Below are positions 1 through 10,585 of a stretch of DNA of 64,000 nt, one piece after another. Source of the DNA: Trematomus loennbergii (Eukaryota > Chordata > Actinopteri > Perciformes > Nototheniidae); contig JAAOOA010000148.1 in assembly GCA_012861695.1 (NCBI GenBank), positions 62,001 to 126,000 of the forward strand, given 5' to 3'. The number at the start of each line of letters is the position of its first letter. Positions within the stretch are counted from its first letter, which is position 1. Position numbers and translations under genes: made by a program. Under the pieces are notes generated by a model. It was given only the letters and a program-made list of their open reading frames with translations, did not search any database and was not told the DNA's origin.

Positions 1-386
1 TACATACTGATATACACCTGAACATCAGCAGGAGAGGACTCTTTAAAGTAGAGACACTACATACTGATATACACTGAACATCAGCAGGAGAGGACTCTTT
101 AAAGTAGAGACACTACATACTGATATACACCTGAACTCAGCAGGAGAGGACTCTTTAAAGTAGAGACACTACATACTGATATACACCTGAACATCAGCAG
201 GAGAGGACTCTTTAAAGTAGAGACACTACATACCGATATACACCTGAACATCAGCAGGAGAGGACTCTTTAAAGTAGAGACACTACATACTGATATACAC
301 ATGAACATCAGCAGGAGAGGACTCTTTAAAGTAGAGACACTACATACTGATACACACCTGAACATCGCAGAACATGTCCTCTTTAA
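1..386 (-). repeat. 57-bp minisatellite (family A MITE end), about 6.5 units
   Basis: Tandem units with the core agagacactacatactgata and ctgaacatcagcaggagagg. The array runs in from the left edge and ends at 386 with the unit variant cagaacatgtcctctttaa, which is the family A terminal inverted repeat. Some units carry 1-2 base deletions (near 77 and 135). The orientation is opposite to the arrays at 19639, 35484, 38389 and 63699. Confidence 0.93.
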
Positions 387-516
387 AGTCATTGAGAATG
401 CTTTTTTACTGGAACACTAATTAGTTGAATCTTACACAGAAGCAGACCAAACTTATCACAAGACATGTAGGGATAATTGTTGTGTTGTAATCTAATTTTC
501 CCAATGATCTAAAAGC
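387..516. repeat. Duplicated flank, copy 1
   Basis: About 130 bp starting right after the family A terminus, almost identical to 18861-18993 (shared landmarks attgagaatgc, ggaacactaattagttgaat, acaagacatgta). Similarity stops at the ccaatgatctaaaag junction in both copies. Confidence 0.85.
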
Positions 517-1040
517 AGCTCTTCTGCTTTGTGTTTAACACCAGCGAACATTACACGCTCTTAATTAAAACAACACTAGTTACCCAAGTTTATGCAATTA
601 CACTGACAGCAGCGAACTCTTTTATCAGGCCTTTGTTGCTCAGAGTTATCAGACAGGAAGCTCCACACTGGTTTATTTCCTCCTCTGAATGACAGCCATG
701 TAATGCAGTGTTTACAAACAGCCACCTCCATGCCACAGTAATTATGTTTTCTTAGGAGGAGGCGGTGACATTTGGTACACACTGCTTTTGGAACAGCGTT
801 AATATAAAAGGTCCATTATCTCTTCTAAAGCCTTCGAACAATCTGGGTGTTTATTGGATGCTGCAGTATGCTAATGAGTACTCTTGAAAGCATCCTCTGC
901 ACACAAATAAAATCAGATGTTTTTAATAATGATGTCTGTAGCCGCGGACATGCACTACTTTCTATACTTAATCTGAACTCCTGTAGTTACAGATCAGGTT
1001 ATATTTGATTAGGGGAACATATGTATTATTATGGTTGTGT
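517..1040. other. Intronic sequence, nothing recognised
   Basis: No repeat family, splice-bounded exon or RNA gene was recognised. A 68-codon minus-strand frame (576-782) has scattered Cys/His residues but no family pattern. Confidence 0.5.
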
Positions 1041-2417
1041 CAGAGGTGGGAAGTAGTGGAGTACAAATACTTCGTTACTGTACTTAAGTACATTTTTCTG
1101 GTATCAGTACTTCTTACATTTTGAACACAAATACCTGTACTTTCTACTTCTTACATTTTGAACCAAATACCTGTACTTTCTACTTCTTACATTTGAACAC
1201 AAATACCTGTACTTTCTACTTCTTACATTTGAACACAAATACCTGTACTTTCTACTTCTTACATTTGAACACTACCTGTACTTTCTACTTCTTACATGTT
1301 GAACACAAATACCTGTACTTTCTACTTCTTACATTTGAACACAAATACCTGTACTTTCTACTTCTTACATGTTGAACACAAATACCTGTACTTTCTACTT
1401 CTTACATTTGAACACAAATACCTGTACTTTCTACTTCTTACATGTTGAACCAAATACCTGTACTTTCTACTTCTTACATGTTGAACACAAATACCTGTAC
1501 TTTCTACTTCTTACATTTGAACACAAATACCTGTACTTTCTACTTCTTACATGTTGAACACAAATACCTGTACTTTCTACTTCTTACATGTTGAACACAA
1601 ATACCTGTACTTTCTACTTCTTACATTTGAACACAAATACCTGTACTTTCTACTTCTTACATGTTGAACACAAATACCTGTACTTTCTACTTCTTACATG
1701 TTGAACACAAATACCTGTACTTTCTACTTCTTACATGTTGAACACAAATACCTGTACTTTCTACTTCTTACATGTTGAACACAAATACCTGTACTTTCTA
1801 CTTCTTACATGTTGAACACAAATACCTGTACTTTCTACTTCTTACATGTTGAACACAAATACCTGTACTTTCTACTTCTTACATGTTGAACACAAATACC
1901 TGTACTTTCTACTTCTTACATGTTGAACACAAATACCTGTACTTTCTACTTCTTACATGTTGAACACAAATACCTGTACTTTCTACTTCTTACATGTTGA
2001 ACACAAATACCTGTACTTTCTACTTCTTACATGTTGAACAAATACCTGTACTTTCTACTTCTTACATTTCCAAACAGGCTGGTTCCTTTAGTTTGAATGT
2101 GTGTTTGGTGGCGTGATCATTATTATTTAGAGTCATTGCGTGCCTATTGATTTGAACACGATCCGTGTATCCATCATTTCCTGGTCTTCTCTAAAGAAGA
2201 GGGACCAATGAAAACGTTGTCATGTTGCCGTTGTTCAGCATGGAAACATTCATTAGCTAACAATGACATTATTGTTCTATTAATATAAAGGGAGGTCAGG
2301 TACTCTTTAAAACAGCTGCTAGTTATGGGTACTTTTTACTGAAGTACATTTCAAAGCCCTCTTTACTTTTACTTGAGTAAAGAAGTTTAGTACAGTAAGT
2401 ACACACAGGATGTGTGT
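1041..2417 (+). mobile_element. Family B hAT-like MITE, copy 1, with internal 36-37-bp array
   Basis: Starts cagaggtgggaagtagtgga and continues with acttaagtac-type sequence, followed by a tandem array and then the family B body (ccaaacaggctggttccttt ... agggaggtcaggtactcttt ... acttttacttgagtaaagaa). The last about 80 bp of the canonical right end are shortened by a deletion after agtttagt. No transposase frame is present, so it is non-autonomous. Confidence 0.85.
1116..2068 (+). repeat. 36-37-bp minisatellite, about 26 units
   Basis: Unit core gaacacaaatacctgtactt followed by tctacttcttacatgtt. Units with catgttgaac (37 bp) and catttgaac (36 bp) alternate, so the reading frame drifts. The longest of the four arrays of this family. 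Confidence 0.95.
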
Positions 2418-2694
2418 CAAATCGACATACATACCTTGTATGTTTAAATGCTCAATCCTTCACATTATGTGGTTCAAAACCTGGTCGGAGCTCATTTGTT
2501 ATCCCAGTTTTGATTAGAAATGATACTTAGCATAATGTTATTATTTTATGGTGGGGATTATATGCTTTTAACAGATACTGCTATTCAAGCCAAGGAAGGA
2601 AAGGAGTGAGAGCGATACAACACATAGGGATGTTTGAGTTAGCGGCCCTCTCTTAATTAAAAATAAATTGGGTCTACAACTGACCATTTTGGCA

Positions 2695-3090
2695 TTTCTA
2701 ATTGGCCCGTAGCAAATTCTAAAAGTACAATAGAACATGGCCCACACATGAAACATGTGCTTGTCTTATATTGTACTTCTTAAATATATCAAAAAATAGG
2801 TTACATGTGTTAATGAGCCCCTTTTCAAATACATTCAGTCAATTAAAGTTGAAAACATTTCTAACGAATCTCAGTTGATTAAAAAAATAACTTACTTCCA
2901 TAACAAGCTTGAAATAATATACCCTTCATATTCCCCCTTATTATAAACAATCTGATGCTTCTGCTTTAAGGAATGAGCTGCAAACTAAATAAATGAGACC
3001 CTCTGGAGATCTTAACTTAACTTATGAGGCAACATACCTCACCTTGTTTTTCTGTATGTGGCCCTCAGTGAACAAAGTTTGGACGCCCCC
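2695..3090 (+). mobile_element. Diverged hAT MITE (caggggtgtccaaact family), left end lost
   Basis: Matches the intact copy at 62740-63282 over most of its length: ggcccgtagcaaattctaaa, gttgaaaacatttctaac, taaggaatgagctgcaaac, ctgtatgtggccctc. The right end is agtttggacgccccc, a mutated form of the terminal repeat. The left terminus is not recognisable. Confidence 0.75.
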
Positions 3091-3099
3091 AATTTGTTG

Positions 3100-3375
3100 T
3101 ATATATAAAGCCAACTTTATTGCAGCAGACTGGAGGTCACCTCATGTTTCATAATGATGAAGGTTTTGTGTTACCTCTGCCAAGGATATCATGTCTTTCT
3201 GCTCGGTTTGTTTGTCTCTGTCTGACAGCAAGATTACATTAAAAAAATACTGATCCATTAACATGAAACTTGGAAAAAAGGTCAAGGAAGAACCCGTTCC
3301 ATTTGTGATGCATTTTACAATGCAGATTTCATTTAACATTGAGAAGAACATCCATAAACATTCATCTGTTTGCAT
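3100..3375. repeat. Probable dispersed teleost repeat fragment
   Basis: Contains a gtctgtctgacagcaagatt ... catgaaacttggaaaaaagg ... aaggaagaaccc phrase that resembles a widespread fish repeat from memory. No second copy occurs in this window to confirm it. Confidence 0.4.
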
Positions 3376-3984
3376 TTTGCAAATTATTTATCTATATATC
3401 ATATCCCATTTACTTAAGCAATAGCTCACGACAGGCCGTGGTATAGGGTCATTCATTTATATCACAGCTAAGGGGCGTGGTTCGGCCCGACGCGAAGCTA
3501 TTGCTTTTATAAAACAGTTACCAAGTGTGGCAATATGAAAGAAAAATACACACTCTAATTTAAATAGTTTTTATTAGTAAATAATGATGTTCAAAATAAA
3601 ATAGTCCCTCCGTTGCCTTCTGCACGAAACATAGTGCGAGGTGGTTGCTATGCCACAACACTAACAGCTAGCGAACATATTAGACAGAGAGCGTTGATCG
3701 ATTATTTGGCTATTTATTTACATTAATGTGTATGTTGCCGTTTATCATCAGTAGATGCTTACGTGGTTACTTGTATAGGTTGAGGTTGTTCGAGGCTGTT
3801 GCTTGGCGTGGCGAGAATATTGCTCCACTTTCTCCGGTCCCCGAGCTTCGGCTTCCAGTAGCTCTGGAGAGAGCTTTCGCACCTGACTTGTGAAAAGTAA
3901 CTACAATTGTACCCGTGATATACGCTCATTATATCACGGCTAAGAACCAATCAGATTGCTTGAATTGACTTGTCTGTTTTATAA
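3376..3984. other. Repeat-like sequence with short direct repeats
   Basis: atatcacagctaag (3457-3471) and atatcacggctaag (3930-3944) recur as direct near-copies about 470 bp apart, next to ggcgtggttcggcccgacgc and accaatcagattgc. The layout suggests an old mobile-element fragment, but no inverted termini were seen. Confidence 0.3.
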
Positions 3985-4200
3985 TTGAATATAGACTCTT
4001 CTTGCACTATTTCTATGTTATTTGTATTTCCTTGCACATCTCAAAACAATCTCTTTCACAATTGTATCTGTTTTATGTCCTATATATATTCATGTTGCTC
4101 TGTTGGAGGAGCCTGTGACTTAAGTTTTCTATTTCCATATCTACACTGTACAGTAGCTACTTTGCACATGACAATAAAGCCTTGAATCAAATCTTGAATC
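3985..4200 (+). mobile_element. L2/CR1-group LINE 3' end fragment
   Basis: Matches the 3' untranslated end of the LINE at 52572-53894: gttggaggagcctgtgactt, then tgacaataaagccttgaatc with a short ttgaatc-repeat tail. Severely 5'-truncated; no coding part remains. Confidence 0.75.
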
Positions 4201-4675
4201 AATTTAATAACACAACCTCTTTGTAGCATTGATAAAAACGACTCAAGCTCATAAACTCATTGAAGCTAAAGGAACAAATTCCCAACCTCTCCAAGAGCCA
4301 TTTTGGTGATGAATTGTTACGATGATGGTCCCTTAACCTTTACCAAGTGTTGTAAATGTCTTCCTCTCATGATCTCTTATCCATAAATCACCATACCAAA
4401 CTCTAATTAACACATTTAACTACTGCAGGAGCTAGAATTACAAAAATCGTTGGCATTTGGCACCATTTTAACTGTTCTGCTAAATTCTTAATATGACGTT
4501 TTTACCGGACAAACGTGTTAAATTAAGATCACTAAACAGTATGCTAGTGGTGTGAAGTGACAGACATGGACTTCCAAACGCATTTCTCTCTATAACCCTT
4601 TGTATGCCTCTCCACATGATGTTCTTTAAGCAGGGGACTATGTAAATGAGTCTCTAAAAATGTTTGTGAACACCC
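4201..4675. other. Intronic sequence, nothing recognised
   Basis: AT-rich; no repeat family or exon identified. Confidence 0.5.
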
Positions 4676-5664
4676 TTAGGCCCCGCTCACACGGGACCGT
4701 TTGCGTTTATGCACAGTATGCATATTCAAAAAAGTATTCCGTTCACATGCATTAGTTTCATTTAACGTGTCTGTTCAAACGAGGCTGCTGGAAACGCTGT
4801 AGTACATATGCCGGGACTGTAAGTGGCGCTGTAACTTCCGCCAAAATACACCAAAAGCCGCAAAGAAGAGCAGCCCGAGCAGCCCCGCCACAATGTTGCC
4901 ATGGCTACCCTTCTGTTTAAGCCCCGCGGTGTATTTAGCAACATGTAGTTCATGTAATTCTCCATGTCCACTTGTTGCTGATGGTTGTGGTAGAGGACTG
5001 TAGATTTTGCACTAATATCTGTAGCATGGTCAGTAGCAGTAGCAGTAGCAGTAGCTACTGACAGGAGGAAGTGTGTGTGGCGATTGCTGGTATTCAGCGG
5101 GATATAGTCATTTCCTCAGCATATGGATAAATGCAACGGGGAAGTTAACTGAAAGAAACCGAATCTGTGGATATTGCATCGATCGACCAAGAAGCACGTC
5201 TCCGTGGAGAGGACGGCTCAGAAAGAGAGATATTCTCTACAAACACCGGGTGAGATCGCTCCTTTGTCAATATAATGGATCAATGCATGAAATCTGACTC
5301 TGTTTATTTTGTTTAAGGAGTATATTGGGCGTTAACAATTCTGGTTTGCCTTTTATAATATTATTTCATTCAAGAACCCCTTGTGCGTTTAATGAACACA
5401 GTTATTTTTGATAGTTGCTACAGCAGTGAGCAGGAGAGGTGGGGAGAGGCGGGGCTATCGTTATTTTTCAGGAAATATTCGTATAGAGGTGATTACACGG
5501 ACTCGGTTGACCCCCCAGAGCGTTTCGTTTGCAAATCTATCCACCTTGGGACCCGTTATCGTTTGTGGGGTCAGTTTCTATCGGCCTCGTGTAAATAATA
5601 GGGCTATACGCACGCGAAACTATGCAGATACAAGCAGTTTTCTCCTCGTGTAAACGGCACCTTA
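4676..5664. mobile_element. Non-autonomous DNA transposon with ~22-bp inverted termini
   Basis: The left end ttaggccccgctcacacggg and the inverse of the right end, taaggtgccgtttacacgag, pair with a few mismatches. The interior is more GC-rich than its flanks. It holds a cagtag hexamer run (5031-5056), short open frames without recognisable homology, and a block at 4771-4832 shared with family C. No clear target-site duplication was found, so the superfamily is unassigned. Confidence 0.65.
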
Positions 5665-6148
5665 AACTCACATTTAGAGCTCAAACCAGCACTTTAACAT
5701 CTAGCAAATATGTTTAAGAAGAGATCGAACGGATACAATGAGTCTAAATGCTTTAACTCCCACTGCATGTTGCCCTTTAAAGAGCAGTGACGACAGCACG
5801 AGTTGAAGAATAATTTGTCTTTCACTTAGATGTATTTTTCACTGGCACTTTCTTTCACAGTGTGAGATAGAAGAAAAAAAAAAACCTTGACTCTCTTTAT
5901 TCAGGTCGCTCCGATTTGCATCAACACTTCCCCTCGATCTGTATTCATCTTCCTCTCTCAACAAGCTAGTTTCCTGACTCAATTACAGATTCATTGAGAG
6001 TGCCTGTCCATCATGCCTTTATCCGATTATCTTGTTGTCAGCTGCTCACTCACTCACATCATTATATCACACAGGGAAGCCTATGGAATTACACTGCCAT
6101 CTATCACAGGCTGTTGCACGCTCACACACTCTGTGACAACCCGCCGGT
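5665..6148. other. Intronic sequence, nothing recognised
   Basis: Includes an A-run near 5875-5884; no repeat family or exon identified. Confidence 0.5.
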
Positions 6149-6176
6149 ACACACTCATGTTTGACCTGTGCAGACA

Positions 6177-6756
6177 ACCCAGTCTCACGGCATTTCGTGT
6201 TATAGTCACGACATGTAATCTATTGATTCGTGTTCACCAACGCGATTTTCCAATTTTTTTCCGTGTCACAAAGAACGATTTTAAAAGCAATGTAAATAAT
6301 AACAAATTAGAAGGAAATAAAGATTTTTGAAAAATACAGATTTCAGTATTCTGACCGAACGATTTTAGAAGCAATGTATTTATATTGGTAGTATGTTTCG
6401 TGCCTGCACCACATAATAACAAATTACAAGGAAAATTACAGAAAACAGATGTCAGTATTCTGAGGCTCTGAGCCCATTTCTTTTCCTCACGGATGGCAAG
6501 AAAAGTCACATTATACAATTTAAAATAAAAAACAATAATCTAAGAAAAGTTTTTATGAACCCCACAGCTTCCGCTCTTCCAAGACCCGACCGGAAAAAAA
6601 GACGTGGTGCAGGCACGAAACATACCAATAGAAATACATTGCTTTTATAATCATTCTGTGTGACACGCAAAAAAGGGGGAAATCGTGTTGGTGAACACGA
6701 ATCAATAGATTAAATTAATTTCGTGACAATAACACAACATGCCGTGAGACTGGGTT
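6177..6756. mobile_element. Fold-back MITE with very long inverted repeats
   Basis: The left arm begins aacccagtctcacggcattt and the right arm ends with its inverse (tgccgtgagactgggtt). The arms pair over about 120 bp at the ends and again at 6373-6413 versus 6604-6644 (caatgtattt ... ttcgtgcctgcaccac). An extra segment of about 75 bp interrupts the left arm. A 26-bp direct repeat lies outside the element at 6149-6174 and 6811-6836. Confidence 0.8.
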
Positions 6757-6836
6757 GCATCACTGCACCACTATTAGCACTAAATGTGATTCACTTTTAT
6801 AAAACATCTCACACACTCATGTTTGACCTGTGCAGA

Positions 6837-7418
6837 ATACAGTATCTCTGCAGGGGGATGGATGTGAGACAGTTATCTGCCAATTAACGTGCACACATAG
6901 GGCATGCTCTGCAGAAATATGCAGAAGGACAGAGAAGGAGAGACAGCAGGAGCTCTGAGCTGACCTTTGGGTTATAATGGGCTATGAATATGTGTTTGCA
7001 CATAATGAGATTTACAAATTGTAGCAAATACCCAGTCTGGGATTCGGTTCAAGATGTTACCTCGACATGTTCCATCGGCCTTCACTTGATTAGCAAAATG
7101 TCTCCTTGGGCATTTTGACTGCCTACACACCAACTGGGCTTATTACCAATTACTGCAATATTCTGTTTACTCCAGGACAGCAGACTTTAATTTAGATAAT
7201 AATCGTCAAGGTAAGTTGGAGAAACGTCGGAGCAACTTTTAGTTCAAATGGAAGGTTGGAAAACTTCCGATTTGGGATGAAATTAGATGTCACTGCAGCT
7301 AATTCACCCGCCAACATAATCATGATAACAAATCCATGTGTCACATTTATGCATGGCTGGAAAATCCATCTAAGAGTTTGGAGAAAATGTCCAATTACTG
7401 TCCATGAACTCTGAGTGT

Positions 7419-7420
<2 letters not shown>
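6837..7420. other. Intronic sequence, nothing recognised
   Basis: No repeat family or exon identified. Confidence 0.5.

Positions 7421-7456
<36 letters not shown>
7421..7456. repeat. (GT)n microsatellite
   Basis: About 18 uninterrupted GT dinucleotides. Confidence 0.97.
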
Positions 7457-7458
<2 letters not shown>

Positions 7459-7846
7459 ATAACATCTGCTGTTGTTGTTTAAAATGTCATTTTGTGCTTC
7501 CCCTTTGCAGACATGTACCATCTCACCTGACCTTGACCATACTGTCATTGACACAACATTTCAAAACTCTTAACATTTGATGTGTTGTTGAATCGTTAAA
7601 TATTGACGTTGCTGTCTGGAAAAAGGATTACAATTAAGCTCGTTAAACAGAAACACAGACAACATGTAAAACCTTAATCCTTAAATGTACACATGAAATG
7701 TCAGAAGTACTTTCCTACTGCACACTGTGCAATCTGGACCAAATATTTTACTGTGTTTGGATTCATGGTCCAACATAATGTTTTTTGGGGGGCAAGTTCT
7801 CCCCTGACCCATTGAAGAGCACATGTTCACTTATATAGTACTTACT

Positions 7847-8162
7847 GTAAAGAGGCCCTATTATACTTTTCGGGGTGTTCCATTTACTTAAGTGTGTTAT
7901 GTAGTTTGTTGTGGATGTCAATGGTTTGCAAAGGCTTAAATCCCAAAGTGTGATTTGTACGTGATAGGCTAAGAGGAGGGGCTCTAAGTGGTTGACCAAT
8001 CACAACAGAGCCGGCCAGCTAACCAATCAGAGCAGACTGGGCTCTGGTTTCAGACAGAGGGTGAAAAGAGGTGCTGCAGCACAGGCAGTATGAGAGAAAT
8101 AAAGTGCTTTTTGAACATTAAAGCACCTAAAACCTGAATTTGAGCATAATATGTCCACTTAA
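7847..8162 (-). mobile_element. Family A MITE without a 57-bp array
   Basis: The left end is agaggccctattatactttt and the right end gagcataatatgtccactta, imperfect inverted termini next to TTAA. The body carries two CCAAT boxes (tgaccaatcacaacag and taaccaatcagagcag), then gtttcagacagagggtgaaa and gctgcagcacaggcagtatg. It ends about 155 bp before the nrg3 transmembrane exon and shows the compact form from which array-bearing copies differ. Confidence 0.85.
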
Positions 8163-8316
8163 ATATAGTTCTTGAGTGATTCAACTACTCCTCGTTGGCT
8201 ATGGTCATTAACCCAGAAAGGAGATGCCAACATATTGAAAGTACCGAGAGAAATCCTACCCATTATGCTTCAAAGATTCTCTATTTATAAGTATGTTTGT
8301 GTTGTTTTGCTCTCAC

Positions 8317-8419
8317 TTGTTGCGGCAGTACAGCGCCATGCACAGCGTTCCAAGCAGGCTGATTGCCATGGCGATGGATGTGATTGACAGCACCTGTCTC
8401 TTGTACACCTCTTTGCTCT
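8317..8419 (-). CDS. nrg3: Neuregulin-3 transmembrane-domain exon
   Basis: 103-bp coding exon on the minus strand between acceptor tttgtgtcctgcag and donor gtgaga. It is 2 nt + 33 codons + 2 nt. With the preceding microexon the junction reads M-E-S-K-E-V-Y-K-R-Q-V-L-S-I, matching the NRG3 stalk just outside the membrane (E-x-VYxRQVLSI). About 22 hydrophobic residues follow (SITSIAMAISLLGTLCMALY), then Cys-Arg-Asn and a split Lys codon: a single-pass transmembrane segment with a basic stop-transfer start. The membrane segment is less like mammalian NRG3 than the stalk is, as expected for a sequence constrained mainly by hydrophobicity or for a teleost paralogue. The following cytoplasmic exons were not recognised between 1 and 8316. 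Confidence 0.92.
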
Positions 8420-8429
8420 CTGCAGGACA

Positions 8430-9487
8430 CAAACAGAGAAGGGAGTCACATTAATGTTTGAACAACACAATAAAATCATACATCATGAACAAATCTGCCA
8501 GCATGTGAGGCACAGAGAAAGGAAAGGAGTGTATCTGCATGCAGAGATCCCACAGTCAATATTCACAGGGACCGAGTTATTACTAAATTAACGCTAAGCA
8601 GTAATCTCACCACCACACAGAATTAAACACACTTTCGAGGGTTGTATTTACCCACTTTTAATTTCTAACATGGTTGTTTACAGCGCCCAAACAGCCATTT
8701 CAAATAATCAAACAACCAGTTGCGGTGCAACAGCTCTCAGGGGCTTCTTCTATCTGCCTTGCAGATTCTTTCCCGTGTAAATGTAATTACTTTTGTGATA
8801 ACTAAAGCAAATTGTAATAAAATAACACATTTACAATACACAAACACCTATTTGCAATTCTCCAGCAACACCTGCTATTCTTAGTTACCACACAGAGCAT
8901 TTTATCAGCCCAACAACATCCAGTAATGCTCCAATAGTGCTTTAGAAATGGATGCCACATGTAATGGAGCTTGTACACATGGAGACAGGAAGAGTTATGG
9001 CGCGGACGGACGCCATTAGTGGAGAAAAATGGAAGCTGTCTTGTTTGCTGCGAACAAGTAAATCATAGTTGCCTTCAGATACATTAATAGGCGATCAATC
9101 AAGTTTTATTTAGTGCGGCTCAGACCTTGGAGAAGCAGGGAAACGACACGAGGTGTTGCGGTTTTACATCGAGGTGATTGAGACAAATTTTAACTGCACA
9201 CAGGTTTCAACGGCCACCTCAGTAGGGAACAGATAAAGTTCTTTACAGCTGCTTTCCTGCTGCGTAAACTCAGGAAATCACTGTGCCGAGCTGCAGGAAA
9301 CCTCCTCAACAGAAACACACTGCCTCTTGCTCAAGGGCACGCTGACAGCAGAGCGTTACTAATTCACAACCACATCAAGATTTAAAGGCCTGTATGGGAA
9401 TTCAGACCCGAGAGCTTACTGCTGCAGCCTTTGAGCTACTGATGCCCACACAGATATTACATAACCTCATACATGCAGTAAGTCATA
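8430..9487. other. Intronic sequence upstream of the transmembrane exon
   Basis: No repeat family recognised; nothing resembling a second coding exon on the minus strand. Confidence 0.5.
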
Positions 9488-9712
9488 CAAAGTGGAAGTG
9501 CTCTGTATACTTAAGTAAAAGTAGCACTATCAAATTCAATTAAAAGTCCTGCATCCAAATCTTGTTTAAAGGTCACCTATTATACAAAATCCACTTTTCC
9601 ATGTCTTTTCTACTTAAATATTTGACCCCTGTGTGTTAAGAGACTCTGAAAGGTTCAGGAACACAGATAACATATAAGTAAAAGTACTCAGATTCTAATC
9701 CTACTTTTATAT
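9488..9712. repeat. Fragments of acttaagtaaaagta-type and family C-like repeats
   Basis: Shows acttaagtaaaagtagcac and ttaaaagtcctgcatcc, typical of the cagtggtggaaagtaa element group. They are interrupted at about 9570 by taaaggtcacctattatac, a family C-like terminus, and resume at aagtaaaagtactcagattc. Confidence 0.5.
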
Positions 9713-9798
9713 TTCTATGGACAATCTTGCACTAATGCACATTCTCAAATATTGAAGTGACTGTTATTTTGTATATATTGATTGCTTTTATTTACGTC
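9713..9798 (+). mobile_element. LINE 3' UTR fragment, left part (split by family C copy 1)
   Basis: The cttgcactaatgcacattct ... tattttgtatatattgattg phrase looks like the 3' end of a fish LINE. It is cut at a TTAA by the element starting at 9799 and resumes at 10506. Confidence 0.55.
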
Positions 9799-10505
9799 TT
9801 AAAGGTCACCTATCATGCTATTTGTAGGCAATAGCATAGGTCTCAGATATATACAAATATATAAAAAACATGTCTATGAAGTGTTTTGCTCAAAATACAA
9901 AACAGATCACCCATTCTAGCCATGCCTCATATCCCTCTATTTCACTTCCTGTTTCAAAAGTGCTGATTTTATGTATAAAGCTTTAAAAAAAAATAGAATT
10001 GATAATAAAAAAGTAGGGTCTGAGCTCATGCGGGACCCGGCAGCTACTGTCTAAACTAAATACTGCCGCGATGAAACGCCATATCATGGATTATCAAGGA
10101 TTCTTTCTGAAACAGTATGGAGCTCAAAGGCTTTCTCTCTTGCCGGTTATACCACAAGGTGAGTTCCTTTTTATTTCCTGCTTCTTCACACACATGCTCT
10201 CCAGTACAGGTTAGCTCTGAGTGTTAGCGATGCTAATGTAAACACCGACCATATTACGTCCAAAACAGTCGGGCATTGTTTCTGATAGCAACGTTTCTGA
10301 TAGGCCGTGGGTCCCTATTTCCGATATTACGTCATATCGGACGCAAATCTGGATCAGCTCCGTTCCCCGTTTTTAGAGATTTGGGGCGGAGGAAAAGAGA
10401 GAGGGTTTTATTTTCTGACGCTGCGTGAGTTCCCCGACACACCGGGGACACATTGATGTATAAAAGACAGCAAAAAGTGCATTTTGCATGATAGGTCCCC
10501 TTTAA
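9799..10505 (-). mobile_element. Family C MITE, copy 1 (long form, 707 bp)
   Basis: TTAA-bounded with termini ttaaaggtcacctatcatgc and gcatgataggtcccctttaa. About 360 bp of its interior (9835-10200) differ from the other three family C copies, while the right 160 bp match them. The divergent part contains an exon-like frame at 10071-10158. Confidence 0.85.
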
Positions 10506-10585
10506 TGTGTGCACATGTAAACGTTTGTCTGTTTTAACGAGACATTTAAGAAGACATTTCCCAACTTCGGATCAATAAAGTATTT
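10506..10585 (+). mobile_element. LINE 3' UTR fragment, right part
   Basis: Continues the 9713-9798 fragment: aacgagacatttaagaagac, then the terminal gatcaataaagtatttctca with a tcttatctta tail. Confidence 0.6.

Noticed and set aside
1..386. Regular spaced repeats considered as a CRISPR array
   Set aside because: Units are directly tandem without unique spacers, and the DNA is eukaryotic.
576..782. Cys/His-rich 68-codon frame, considered as a zinc-finger exon
   Set aside because: Cysteine spacing does not follow any finger pattern I know, and no acceptor or donor fits.
1121..1557. Open frames of NTNTCTFYFLHL-type repeats
   Set aside because: Translation of the 36-37-bp minisatellite; the frame drifts with unit length and is not conserved between arrays.
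1..8316. Cytoplasmic-domain exons of nrg3
   Set aside because: No minus-strand segment resembling the Lys-rich region after the membrane segment was seen; presumably beyond the left edge.
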